Below, piece after piece: positions 27,519 through 39,812 of a stretch of DNA of 64,000 nt. The DNA comes from Rhynochetos jubatus. Taxonomy: Eukaryota > Chordata > Aves > Eurypygiformes > Rhynochetidae. A model generated the notes under the pieces. That model searched no databases. It saw nothing but the letters and a program-made list of their open reading frames with translations, and had not been told where the DNA came from. Within the stretch, counting starts at the first letter, position 1. Every line of letters begins with the position of its first letter. The position numbers and the translations under genes were made by a program. Location: the NCBI GenBank assembly GCA_027574665.1, contig CM050655.1, forward strand, positions 12,519,170 through 12,583,169, in the 5' to 3' direction.

Positions 27519-27548
27519 TTATATACATACATACATATATACACACAG
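27519..27548. repeat. Imperfect (TACA)n / (TA)n microsatellite
   Basis: A short run of TATACA and TACA units that grades into TATATACACACA. It is simple-sequence DNA of about 30 bases with no associated gene. Confidence 0.7.
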
Positions 27549-29734
27549 AGGGAAAATTTCAGAAGTCTGACATGTCTAACAGACTGCTCAGAGCTGGACT
27601 CCTCAAACAACATAACAAACAGATGAGAGAAGCCAACTCATCTAAGCATTGCATTAGATATCAACTCTAACAACCCCCCTCCCAACACCATACAAAGATC
27701 CTGCAGCCACCAGCCAGGCACAGCACAGTCAGAGGTGCTCAGGTCTTCCCTACAGACCTCAGCCTTTTCAACATGAACTCTGCGTTGTCATATTTTCAGA
27801 GATCAGACCTTTCTTTCACCCCAACAAAAAGGAGCACACTTTTTTTCTCCTGTCTTATATAATTATTACAACGTGAGTTTGGTGGACCATGCAGTGTAAG
27901 ACCACAGGGACACTTATGCTTAGTGTCTATATTGCCTTATTGCCTTAATTCAAGTTGCTGTGCACAGAGAGTACAGGAATGCCTTATGTAAGCACTTGCA
28001 CAGTCTTTATTTGAGCAGCAAGCAATAAGGTGTTAAGCCTATAGAAGAAGAAAAGTGTGGAAGGTAATACCACATAACAAAATGCAGGAATGTCTGAAGG
28101 GCTTTTTCTTCATCACTACAACAAACCTGGCTTCAGATTCTAAAGCAAGAACACAACAATCAAATGAGACAGGTGAGTTTAGATATTAATGCCTTAGAGT
28201 CCTACTTCATCAACAATGTGTTGATTTTCCTAGTATCAATAAGAACAAAACAGCTAACAACTACTTTAAGAGAGGTTTCTACCTATATCTCACAAAGACA
28301 ATAACACAATATACAGTCTTATCAGTAGACATCCACCAAAAGAAGAAAACAACATTGAATTTCCTCACTTCATTCAATCAATAACCCATCAAAGACTTAA
28401 CTTTCAAGAAAAACAAGTGCACTCATCACAAATATCATTAGCTAATTCAGAAACTAAACACATACCAAGACAGATTCTCTTACCACAAACTCAAGCCAAG
28501 CTGGACAAAACTTCCCCCCTTAACGTAGGGCTTTTTGAGCTCTCAGTTACACAACACAGCTGTTCCTGGGCTAGTAACAAGGCACAGGTGTATTTGGGTC
28601 CCACCCACTTAATGCCTTCTGCTTTAGCATTAAGCCTTCACAGGGAAAAGGAGTTTAAAAAAGTGGAGAAACCTGTTTTCTGTTAGCATTTGTATTGTAG
28701 TAAGATACTTTGAGGCTAGGTAGCAAGATTTCCCATACTTGTTCAGCCGCATTAGTGATAGTGTTAAACTGCAGTACTTAGCAAACAGATGGCGTGGGCG
28801 GGCGACATAAAAACCTTTTGTTTGGCTCATGGATAAAACAACTGTTTACAAGGAGGCATTTAAGACATGGATGAGTTTTTTAAAAGAGGATTAAGACAAC
28901 TCAAGAACTGAATGTGGAACAATCCAAGTAATAGCAGGTTGTGAAAAATCTAAAAATGCTATTCATTCTGTACGAAGGAGAGGATTTTCATGAGAGAAAA
29001 TACAGTCATGTGATTAAAGACAGTATTAAAATATGTATTCACAAGGGCCAAATTAAGATTGCACTGCCATAGTCTAATGTTTCAGTGTTTGCTCATGCAT
29101 TTTTATAATGGCAAGGGGAGACGAAGGGTATTGCAGAGAGTAATTTTGTCTTGTTTTGACTGTGATCTAGATACATACGTAAAGCCATGAATTACTATGC
29201 ACAGTTTACAGTTCCAAGGAAGGACTATTTCTACAGTATAATTGCTTTTGTCAATATATAGGTGGCAGAGAACTTTAGCAGATATTCCAATTATTCTTAT
29301 TAATGTGTAAAAGAAGTTTTTAGTGCAGGAGCTAGACAGACTATAGCTCATTTCAATATTACAAACGACAGAAAGGAACACTGCGTTCCCCCAGTCTACT
29401 AACAGATCCCAGAAATGACATGAAAAACTTGATTTAGTTTCCATTTTTGATAATTATAATTTTGCTTCCTTTTTTTCCTATCTCTTTATTTGATAAAGAA
29501 AAGTAGAAATGGAAGGATAAGAGGCAAAAAATTGTAAATAATTCAAGTAAACATTTTTACAATGAAAAAATTCCATAAATATTTATGATCTTAAAGACAT
29601 AAAAATGCTTGACCAGTTCAAGCTGTAACTGGTTTTCTTAAGTAATGGCACACCAAGTATGTCAAGTAACTGACAGCACTGCATTATTTATCGCTCGCAT
29701 ACTTTCACATCTGGGGATAACAAGGAGATGAGTA

Positions 29735-30700
29735 GAAGTGAAAATGGAGCTGTCAGGAAGAAGTTGTGTCAGACCAGCCTAATTTCCTTTAATATTCTTT
29801 ACTGGCCTAGAGGCTTTGTGAATGGGAGAGAAGTAGAAGATTCCGATCTTGTAAGTTTTATCCAGTGTGTCCCAGAGGGCATTCTCATAAAACGGGTAGG
29901 TAAACTTGGACTAGACAATACTAGTGGGATGCCTAACAACATCCTTGTTTCACAGCAAAAAGGCAAGGATATACAGAACTGGACTTGTCAGAGCTCTGTG
30001 GGTCCAGTCCTGTGCAATGAAAGGAGGGTCTGTTTGTTAAGTGTGAACTAAGGGGAACAAACTAGTAAACTTTCAGTACATGAAAGATTCATCTTGACAA
30101 GCTGGAGAAATGGATTGAAAAGATGGGATGCAATTTCCCAGGGCCAAGTGGAATGTGCCACACTTAGTCAGGCATAATAAATTTCACAGCACGTGGAGGA
30201 GGAACAATGGTCTGGTGGCAGTTCTGCAACAAACAGACTGCGGTTATACTGAATCATAAACTGAATACGAGTCAACGACGCAATGCCGTAGTGCAAAAAC
30301 ACCTCTCATCCTGGGGTGCAGATACCAGGATACAGCTTGATGTGCTACTGTCATGCTCTCCCAGTACTAGGCTTGCCTCAGCAGGATTGCAGTGTCCTGC
30401 CACTTCCATTTCAGCAGAGATCCAGAGGGAGAGAGAGCCCAAGGTAGGGCAACAGATAGTGAGAGGCCTAGGAAACCTGTAGGGAAGGGCTAAAAGAATG
30501 GAGATTGAGAAAATAAAGTGAAAAATGGCAAGAAGTGTGAAGTATAAAAAAGGCTGTTTGAAAGTGGATACAACGTTTTCTACACCCATGTGGATGGGAT
30601 GACTGCAAGAAGAAAAGATCAGGTTAGACATCCAAAGCACTGTTTACTAAGAACAGAGATCTGTTCGGGATAGATTGCCTCTTGTAAAGTTTGAAGTCTA
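29735..30700 (+). pseudogene. Degenerate LINE reverse-transcriptase ORF2 remnant
   Basis: Two open frames of 107 and 91 codons (29728-30051 and 30207-30482) overlap this element but are only fragments of the original ORF2. Recognisable islands are QTSLIS near residue 15 and SSVGPVLCNE near residues 89-98 of the first frame, and ILNHKLNTSQRRNAVVQKHLSSWGA near residues 14-38 of the second. The polymerase active-site FADD segment expected shortly after the GPVL block is missing, so no enzyme can be made. The ATG starts are chance. Confidence 0.75.
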
Positions 30701-30812
30701 CATACACACAAACAGGTTTAATACATTCCTGTCAAGAATGCCACATATTCTTCTAATCCCATTCTGAGTGAAAGGGACCTCCTAAGGTCCTCTCAATCTC
30801 TTTTTCCATAAT
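29735..30812 (+). mobile_element. Ancient CR1/L3-type LINE, 3' portion
   Basis: Successive blocks match, in order, the ORF2 3' half of amniote CR1/L3-like LINEs. 'gtgtcagaccagcctaattt' (about 29766) is the 'QTSLIS' block of the reverse transcriptase. 29870-29930 matches the 'VSH..LL.KL...GLD' region, and 29990-30020 the 'GSVLGPVLFN' region. 30100-30130 matches 'KLEKW', and 30236-30330 the 'vvldhkLnmSqq.da...a..ILG' region. 30630-30690 matches the 'RLDI.....F.....R.WNRLP' region. The 3' terminus near 30770-30812 resembles 'gacctcctgaggtcc...ttctatgat'. The insertion is therefore 5'-truncated, about 1.1 kb long and complete at its 3' end. Frameshifts, indels and stops occur throughout, and the FADD polymerase motif is deleted, so it is an old fossil copy. 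The subfamily is uncertain. Confidence 0.85.
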
Positions 30813-32234
30813 AGGTTTAGTGATGCTCTGAAAATGACACACATATGCTGAGCTGGCACATGAAATGAGATGCAGTTGAATGATGACTTTCACACGTGGG
30901 TTTAAACTTACATGTGAAAATGCACTGAATCAGGCAAAAATTGAATATTTTTTTTTTTTTTAAAGAGAAGAGATATAAGAATCTCCGATATCTCTGTTCT
31001 AAGGAAAAACTTCAAAGTGCGATCACCTCTGATTGTGAAACTGTCCCCCCATTTCCTGTTGGTCCTACAGAAGCAGGACTCAAAGCTAACAGAAACTGTC
31101 ATTGTATTTCCTCTTCACCAGGAAGATGAAGCCTAGGGCCACAGCTCCTGTTGTCTGTGGAGCAGGAAAAGAGGATAGATTCCAGCCAACAGAAGTAACA
31201 GTGGGGAATTTTCTTTCAGTACATTTCTACCATTTATACAGAAAAGAATATGACCTTATAGCACAGGCATGTTTGTCAGTGAATGAATCAGGGCCATTCT
31301 ATCAGAAAGGAGAGCTTCTCTTTGTACACAGGTATCTTGGTAATCAGTAACGATGCGAAAGCAAATACAGAAACATTCATGACAGTTAAATGGGAGTTTG
31401 TTGAAATATGATAATATTTTTTAATTGTGGCTGACTCTGGCAGGGACTTTTTAAGCAGGATTTCCACCAACATTTGAAAAAGTGCATATCAAGCAGCCTT
31501 GGGCTTTTAATTTAATTTATATTAACCAGGCTACTTGGAGTTTCCAAATTGATTCACCACCACTGTTTGAACATTCTGTGACAGAAGCAATGCATATTAA
31601 AGTAGCTAAAGTTCTCTTTCAGCATGCCTAATTAACTGTATTTTTGTCACAGGCAGTAGCAAAATATTGGAATACATATATATAGGCATTCTGGGTACTA
31701 GACAGGGAATTTTAGAGCAAAAAGCTGTGGTGACTCTCTGAGTAATATTCATGATTTAGCTATGATGATGTCAGGTTTCTTCTTTTTTCATGACAGTATA
31801 TTATGTGTTCTTTTTCAATAATGTTGATACAATGACAAAAAGTTCTCAATTCTCCTAAGTATGTGTGGTCATGTTTGTGCTTAAATAAAAATCATTCCAT
31901 TATCATCTTGAAAATACTGAGAAGATTTAAATCAACAAATCAGTAATACCATCAGAAAAATTCAGGTTGCAGATAACTGCTGAATGGTGAATACAGAAAA
32001 TAATCTCAGTAAATATTATGTATGAGACTACATTGCTTGAGCATTTTGGAAAAATAAACATATTTATAACAATCTGAAAATTACCTGCATAGAAGAGGTA
32101 ATTCTACATTCAGAATAACATGCTTGCTGTGAATATTTTATCCCGTTTCAATATTTACTCTTACATAAACTAGAATTAAATTACTTGTATCTATGCAACC
32201 ATAATTGTCAGAGTATTTCAATACTATTTTCTGA

Positions 32235-32350
32235 CACAGGTTTCTGTGCGACCTTGAGCAAGTTATACAGTTTTTTGTGTGTCAGCCCTGCCCTCTGAAG
32301 AGCAGCAATGAATTGACTGGATTGTGAGGACGAAAAACACCTGATGCCTA
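32235..32350 (+). mobile_element. MIR SINE
   Basis: The segment contains a well preserved MIR core: CTGTGCGACCTTGAGCAAGT lines up with the consensus ctgtgtgaccttgggcaagt, followed by 'gtgtgtcagccctgccctctg' and then 'gattgtgaggacgaa' matching the gttgtgaggattaa block. About 115 bp of a 260-bp element can be followed in plus orientation. This is the clearest of the MIR candidates in the window. MIR is a tRNA-derived core-SINE mobilised by L2-type LINEs and long inactive. Confidence 0.8.
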
Positions 32351-35300
32351 GAAGTAACTTTATATCAGCAGAGGCACTTAAGAAATCTGTTCAGAGCCTT
32401 TTAGAGAGACACTGACCAGAATAAGAACTTGTTGCTATTTACACCTAGATAAGCAGGGAAGTGCTGAACCATGCTCCAAGGGTTTTGAAACCATCACCAA
32501 AACTATCCCTCAACGTGGGGCTGTACACTGAATTTAGCCTCAAGGCCTGTATAACGTGGCAGGGCCAGCCTCCACGTCCACAGGGTAGATACTACTATGG
32601 TAAATATAAGGGTGACACTGTATTTTATTGGCTCATGTAATACAGTAATAATTGTGCAGTTACACTTTTATTCAAAGCAGTTAGTACATTTGTTTCATCA
32701 GACTGAATTTAAAGAAGTTTCATATCTCATTGTTACAACCGTGTATTTTCTCTTCCATTTCAGCCTTCACTTTAACCTGTTGGGACTATGTGGTTTCTTA
32801 AGGAAAAGACAGACATGATAGGAATGAAATCTTTGCAGCCTGCATATTAACCTGCAGAAAGGGTCACTTCATTTATAAGAGAAAAAAAAGAAAATGCAAC
32901 TAAAAAACATGAAAAAAGGATCAGAAGACCCACAAGCTGCAAATGAATGAAGCCCTACTAAAACCAGTACTAGCAGGAGTTACACTTGCCACTGTGTTCC
33001 TGCACACATCACCTGGGCTGCAAGGAAATCAGCGCTGTGACAGATCATTTATATTAATACAATGCACCTGCCACATTATTTATACACCACAAGCACCAGT
33101 CTAGAGAAAGCGCACTTGGTTGGGGAACTTCCTTGGTGGAGAGGTTTCACTGAGAGGAAGGCGTGTTAAAATACTGCAGGATTTTGATCTCAGATGTACT
33201 GCTGTAAGTACAGAGTGATGCTACTGAAACCTGGAGGCTTAGTCTGCATTCACACCAGTGAATGTGTGCGACAGGAGAAAAAGTGTAAAACTGCAGCACA
33301 AAGTGGTAAGTCACGACAAGAACATTGGAAAGAGAAATACAAATTAGTGTTAGACTGATCTAGTACTCTGTTTCTCCTGGAATAGCTGAGCTTCTCTAGC
33401 ATGCCTTTTTGACTGTAATTAGTGATTTTCTCATCTCTAAGTGTACATTGACTCTAAATGACTGAGTATTCCAAAAGTTAGAAAACAAATAAAATCTACA
33501 GTTTAAACCAACATGTCTTCACAAGTACTAAAGAAATAGAAATGTTTTCGTAAGCCTTAATTGCTTCCACTAATATTTAGTTAGTCGGTTTTTAAGCAGG
33601 TTTTATATGGTATGCCCTGCTTCAGAGGGGGTTCCCATATTCAAATAATCCCTATTAGTAATGGACTTCAGGACTGCTCTGTACAAGGTCCTTCAAACTT
33701 TGTATCTTAATCTCAGCGTTTTGAATTTAGCGTGCTCATTTTGGGTTCCTTAAGGAGGGAGGTTGCCAGTGCTGACACAGGGAGGGATTTAGGGGAAGCA
33801 GTTTGTTTTATTCAGCATAGAACACTTAATTTTCTGTGTGTTTGACCTGAATGTCGTTAAAGTTTATTGGGTTTTTTCAGCTGATTGCACTGACTTGAGA
33901 CCAGGCCCTCTGTTATTGCATCCGGGTCACCCACTGTTGCCCCATTACTTGTGGTTTCATAATCACATGCTAATCTATGACCCAGTTCCTTCACACTTAA
34001 GTCAAGAACCTGCACATGCGATTGATGATCAGCATTATTCTTTTAGCTTCCTTACTTTGAATTGTGTTGTACGAAACTATATGTAGCCTCAATCCAGAAG
34101 GAGCACTTAAAACTAATCACTACACCAAAACAACTACTCTGTAATTAAAAAATTCAAGGGCCAATTTTTTCCAACCCAGCGATCTGTCTTCTTTTCAAAT
34201 TGACACTGCATAACAGAAAATAATCTTGCACATTGTGAAATACAAAGAGGATGAGAACATGGTTATTGTACAGTTTTCCAGGATGCATATCTTGAATGAC
34301 TACATAAAAGCTAGGATTCTCTTTTACCATTTTAAGTAGAAATCGGTGGACACAGTTTTCAATATAGAAATAATATAAACAAGAGATGAACTCATCTATT
34401 CTCAAAACAAGAGAAGCAAGCACGAAAAATGTCTGTGTAATACACCTATTTTCAAAAGAAACATTTATCAGTAATACATCTACTTGAATCAAAGGAAAGA
34501 CTGTCCTTTAGGTTAATAAGCTTTGCTTTATACCCCTTTTACCCTACCCTCTTCAAAATATGATTCTGTGGTCTCTGATTGCTTGTGTGGCATAGCACTG
34601 AAATATTCTGATCAGTCTACATCATCTCCGTTAAAATTTTCTTGAGAGACAGGACTGCTTGAGATATCATTAACTGGAGAGTTTTGAACAGAGAGATTTG
34701 TATGCTAAAAACATAAACAAAAAAAATTTCCAAGTTGTGTTGCAAAAAAAACCAGGAAACAACGTGTACCCCAAAGGACCTGGCAAATTCATTTTGTGGA
34801 CAAAATGAGGTTGGGAGGCCAAGATCTAGTGGTCACCCAGAAACAAGTGAATGAAGACATCACAAGGTAAATAAGGCAGAGGCAGGGGAGGAGCACCAGG
34901 GTTTGAAACTGCCCAAGTGAGAAGAGGAAAACCAGAACTGAACTTGAGGTAAAATATATTAATAAGAACGTAAACTGGAAAAAAAGCCAACAAAAAATTG
35001 TGAGGAAATGAATGCTTAACTGAGGCCAGTGATACACACCCTCTGGAGCTGATGGGTGACACCTGAAAGCCCTGCAAGGCACCAAACCACCAGGTCTGCT
35101 GACTTGCACGTGAGTGGATCCACAGAGCTGACGGTCCAGAGCTACAAGAAATCCATATTGCTCTCGACTCCGTGTGGAGCCACTACAGATTACGGTGAAG
35201 CTAATCCTGCATTCACGCACACTGCATCCCAATTCTCTCTTAAAAAGCATGAATGAGCATCAAAATACTTTTGAAAACCTACCTGAGGGACAAGTGATTG

Positions 35301-35878
35301 TCTTTAGCATATAATATTCTCCCCATTGTTACTAACCATTCATTTGTCCGTTGTGATAAGAATTTAACCTGTAATATGCATATTATAATTTTATTCCTGC
35401 TTCCCTTGAATCTTTTCTTGGCCTCATGCTCAACTTCTAAGATCTTTTCTCCAAGACACTTGAAGTAGTTCGAACTGTGGCTGCTTAAAAACTGGATGTC
35501 CTTGCACAGAAACAATCTTTGCATATTTATAGACCGATTCCTACACAGTTATTTTAATCTAAACATGACACACCTAACGTTTTATAGTATAGTCGGAGTT
35601 GAATAATTAAACCAGCTGTGGGAAAGAGCTGTGATATTTTTCTGGCTTTTATACAGTTTATGGAACAAACTGCCAGGTTAGAGAGATCAGTAGGTTCTCA
35701 GTTCTTACTCATCTGTGAAATCTGCAATGATTTTAGACTTCCAGAATAACGAGAGCAAATAGAAGGTTGTCTCTGTTTTCTAAATGTCTAATAAAAGGTA
35801 TTAACTCTACAACCTTGACTAGCCTCTGACCCTAAACCACTACTTCCTTAGTAAAGCATTATGTCATTGAGAAATAGC

Positions 35879-35906
35879 TCATTCATTCACCCATTCCTTC
35901 ATTCAG
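35879..35906. repeat. Imperfect (CATT)n microsatellite
   Basis: About seven degenerate tetranucleotide units of CATT/CACC/CCTT form are read on the plus strand. It is short simple-sequence DNA. Confidence 0.6.
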
Positions 35907-37329
35907 GCTTTTGGAATAGTGCTTTTAGGAAAGAAAGTGACCCAGGGTCTTATGTCCCTGGCCCCCAAGAGACAGAGGGTGGGACAGTCAGACAGAGGGG
36001 AAGATCTGTGCTACGTTTCACAGCTCAAACCCCAGTTTCCCAGGTCACAGTTCCTTCCTTTGTGCTTGTAATGATAGCCGCAGTATGCATGTGTTCCCAG
36101 TGTCGATTTAACATAACGCCTCGAGCAGACAGACCTATAGACGAGGGGTTACTTAAGTGTTTTATTTCCAACCGTGACAGTTATCACTAGGAAATGGGAC
36201 AGCTTTCAATTTTAAAAATTGTGCCTTTAAGAGGCAATTATTTCTATATTTATTTCCTACTAAACCTGCCAGCAATTATGTTTATTTGATGCACATTATT
36301 CTGGCTTCAGTAACAGTAGCAGGAACTGTGATATTAGGATTTTTTTGAAAATCACAGATTTCTGTTTTCATGGTACCACTTACTTTCCTGTCCAGAACTG
36401 ATTCTTACGATATGAAAGCATGAAAATAACAGGAAAATTATTTTCTTCAGTGGTATTTGGAGAAATTCTAATAAACCCATTAGATTTATTGGGTCATTAT
36501 TAAATAGCACCACAATCAGAGTAGGTCATCTATGTGGGACATTAGTTTTGGGTCAGAGTTTGGGTTTGTGGTGGATTTTTTTAATCCATATGACATTCTT
36601 GAATTGATCTTATGCCTGTCAAACTAAATCAACACCTGAATACCCTAAAGGAGTAGCAACCAAATAGTTTTTCCTAACACACAATCATTACTGGTGAGAT
36701 GGAAGGCTGAACTGAACTATATGGTGAATGGTTTAACATCCAAGTCATCTTCATTTTTGTATTCCTAATACAACAGTACTCTCAATGAGTTCTAATTAAA
36801 ATGTTACTGCGGCTTGATGAAATACTACTTACTGAAATGAAATCCAGATCAGCATTTTGGTTAATTTCTAATCATTTACTCTGTAACAGTAAAATACAGT
36901 TTGCAGTCTCTTCACTTGCTAATCACGAGGGTGTCATTAGGCAGTCTCTGCTGTCTACCTCCAGAAATAATCAGTGTAAAAATTATTCAAAATTTAACTA
37001 CAAATAGTTGTCCAAAGAAGAGTTCCAATCTGCTACTCTAAATTTAATTAAGTGCATATTCAGTTCTTTACTTTTTTTTTCCTCTCCCTGATTAAATTCT
37101 TGTTGCAGGTTGTGAACAGTTTAAATAGATTTCAGTATAAAGTTGAGGAATTTAGCTTAGTGTAAATGCGTGGGTGTCTATGTGCGCGCCTGCTACATAA
37201 GCAAAGGGAATTGCAACTTCTCATTTCCCTATATGCTACTAGGGATAATCAGAAAATAGCCAGTACGGGAGGCATTAGTAACGATGCTCTACATATTGAG
37301 ATGAGTGAAACTAGAAAACTAATTATAAT

Positions 37330-37496
37330 TAACCTGTCATGGTTTAACCCCAGCGGGCAACTAAGCGCCATGCACCTGCTCGCTCCACACACATCCCCCA
37401 CCCCACGCCCATTCTCAGCAGAAATCCAAAACACAGCCCCATACTAGCTACTGTGTAGAGCCTTAACTCGACCCCAGCCACAACCAGCACGTAACC
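37330..37496 (+). mobile_element. Solo LTR, internally deleted, with target-site duplication
   Basis: The element itself is 37335-37491. Its first ~70 bases match the 5' end of an abundant avian endogenous-retrovirus LTR (start TGTCATGGTTTAACCCCAGC). Its last ~85 bases match the 3' end of the same LTR ('aatccaaaacacagccccat...agctact...ccccagcc..aaccagcac'). The several hundred bases that normally separate these parts are absent. The 5-bp sequence TAACC lies immediately before (37330-37334) and immediately after (37492-37496), which is the expected target-site duplication and makes the ends credible. The terminal dinucleotide reads CG where CA is expected, consistent with a point change. A 5-bp duplication would fit an ERVL-like class, but the class is inferred. 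No gag, pol or env sequence is adjacent. Confidence 0.85.
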
Positions 37497-39812
37497 GAAA
37501 CACCACACTAAAGAAATGTTTTCTGCTTACGTGCAGCACATCAGAGTGAGGGAAAGAATGATCAGCATGTGGAAATTGAGTGACAAGGTCAGAGGAAATG
37601 CACAATGAGATGCAGCTGCTCTGATCACTAAGTTTCCCATTTTAAAACACCCTTCAGTTTCGTGCAACATCAACATCGTTTGTTTCTGTTTTGGAAGACT
37701 TTCTTAGCAGAATCTCTGCAAGACCTTGTACCTGGGCTGGCAAAAGTGTCTTTCAAGAACCTAATGACTCAGCTCATTCGTAACATGCATGAAAGTATAA
37801 AGGAGCAATAAAAAGAATAGGGATTAACATGGGGTTTTTTTCTGTTACTGGCCCCTTTCTCTGTAGCAATATTTTCTTATCCAGAAAGAGAGTTGGATGA
37901 TTTCAATAAGGAAGACAAATATAATTCTGGTTTCCACTTATAGGAGATTTATTTTGAGCAGTTCTGGTGGTGAAAATGATAAGGTCAGGACAGTGATCAC
38001 ACACATGATTTCATGCTTTTAACGCCCTTTTTATAAAAGGAGGTGCTAAATCCAAGCTTTTTATGTAGCATAAATAAATTTAAACTGGTTCTCCTTATAT
38101 TTCTAGACCTTCTGCTCAATCCAAAGCCTGCCTTGCTTGCCAAATTTTAAATACCTGTCTCTATGAATTATGTTGTGATCCCTTGGCTGATGCTTTTCCT
38201 CTAGTGAATACAATTTCTTTATCTATTTAATAGGTGCCAAACTGGAAATTTGTTAATAAATTTCTATTATGGCCAACTTCCTCTGGCTCCTTTTGTTTTA
38301 GCAAAATTGGATCTCAGAGGAGGTACATATCTATACTTCGTTGGTGTCTCAATACTAATTAAGTAATATGGACTTAATTAAGCAGAAGGCAGGCTCTGCA
38401 AATATATAATGTATAAGTAGGTAGCATTGACCTCTTTCTTCCCATAACTTATAGATTTCTACCACACAACATTTGCTAGATCACTATCTTTTCATTTGCC
38501 ATTCTGTTCAGCCTACCCAACTACGTGATTTGGAATGTTTTGGGTTTATGGCAGTTACTAACTAAAACAACGACAAAAAGAGAGTTGCTACTGAAACAGA
38601 TAGGTACCATTATAAAGTTTTCTTATTAAGGCTGCTATAATTCCCAGTAAAAACACATAAAACTTCTCAAGCAGGAGCAGTGCAAGCCTGTTCTTCACCT
38701 GACCGAACTCAGTCTCACACAGAAGTGTGTGGGATAACACTATGAACAAACCAGCTCAAACAGAAGGTGAAGCTCAGCATAAAACTTGCTCTCTGTTTAG
38801 CATTTTAGCTATCTGAAGAATAGAGGCATTATTATGATCTGCCAATGTCCTATGCCATACTAGCCTTGAAAACACATGAGTGGCAATAGGATAAAAAGAA
38901 GCCCTCACACTGTTAACACATTTTGTTTTGACCTTTTTTCCTGAGCAAATTAAGTGTCTGAAATGTGATGAACAAAGCTAACAAAACAAAATTCAGTATT
39001 CCCTGTGCTGAAGGCATGATGATGTGCTAAAATAATTTGGGATGTAATTGATCTTGGTTGGAAGCTTTCAGCAAGAAATAGTAATAAGTACATGAATGAT
39101 GTTAAGCTACTCCTGCTGCGTTAGCTTCAGGTTAGTCTTAGATTTACTTCACCGCTCTTGTGCCCCACAAGATTTCTCTGACTCTTCTCCTGTGAGCTGA
39201 GAGGAAAGGAGAAAGCTGGAAGCAGAATTATGCTAATGTAAAGATTTCCAAAGTGGAACAAACGAAGTCACTTAAACTGTGTCTCAACTGCAGGAACCAC
39301 AATGGCACCTCTTTCTCCAAAGCAGTACCTTGTTTATTCTGGGCTTGTGAGCTGGGAGAAGCCACAGCAAGTTGCAGACAGGCTCCTGCACTGCAGACCC
39401 ACCCGGAATCTCCCCTGACACCTGGGCAGAGCCTAAGAGAAATACTGAGCCTTGTGTGAAATACTGATTTTTGTCAACGTGGCACAGAAGCGAATGTATT
39501 CCATTATCATTAATGGGATAATGATAATCTTGTTATCAACAAGATGATACTGGTTACAGATCAGGTAGCGTGACTTCTTATGTGGACTGCATGCGGAAAT
39601 AAGGCCCAAGTATTAACTGCGGCTCTTAGCTACTGTCGTCATCATTAGTAAACTGTTCAAATAGTGTCTAAATACTGCCTTTTATATATGCAGTTTTTAG
39701 TGTATACTGTAAATGTTATGGTTAATACTTCAGAGTTAGATTCTTATTAGATACTTTAATTACTTTCATTTCACTTACAAGAGAGTCCATAAAAATTTTA
39801 TTGCTTTACTAG
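37497..39812. other. AT-rich non-coding sequence, no gene recognised
   Basis: Nothing coding is recognised. The only structured content is a pair of adjacent perfect hairpins at 39503-39545. The single open frame above 60 codons after the LTR (39253-39459) has no recognisable domain. Confidence 0.7.
39503..39545. repeat. Two adjacent perfect inverted repeats
   Basis: The first hairpin has a 9-bp stem (39503-39511 pairing with 39520-39528) and an 8-base loop. The second has an 8-bp stem (39527-39534 pairing with 39538-39545) and a 3-base loop, and it shares two bases with the first. Both stems are perfect. No U-tract follows and no gene precedes them, so a transcription-terminator interpretation is unsupported. 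They lie about 270 bp before the minisatellite. Confidence 0.7.

Larger units (their letters stand above)
23744..29734. other. AT-rich non-coding sequence, no gene recognised
   Basis: Almost no open frame longer than 60 codons occurs between 23830 and 28416, which argues strongly against coding content. Visible elements are a MIR remnant (26370-26461), a TA/CA microsatellite (27519-27548), a C-rich patch near 25411-25436, a CpG-containing patch near 26270-26335 and several short A or T runs. The open frame at 28417-28686 has no recognisable feature. Confidence 0.75.
30813..37334. other. AT-rich non-coding sequence, no gene recognised
   Basis: No exon or RNA gene is recognisable. The stretch holds a MIR element (32235-32350), a T run at about 30945-30961, an imperfect CATT repeat (35879-35906) and a slightly GC- and CpG-richer patch (35930-36180). 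The longest open frame of the whole window (153 codons, minus strand, 34789-35250) lies here but shows no family signature and has a Phe/Leu-rich second half typical of translated low-complexity antisense DNA. Confidence 0.65.

Noticed and set aside
34789..35250. Longest open frame in the window (153 codons, minus strand)
   Set aside because: The length is within chance expectation for 64 kb. The second half is a Phe/Leu/Ser-rich low-complexity stretch, another minus-strand frame and a plus-strand frame overlap it, and no domain or signal peptide is visible.
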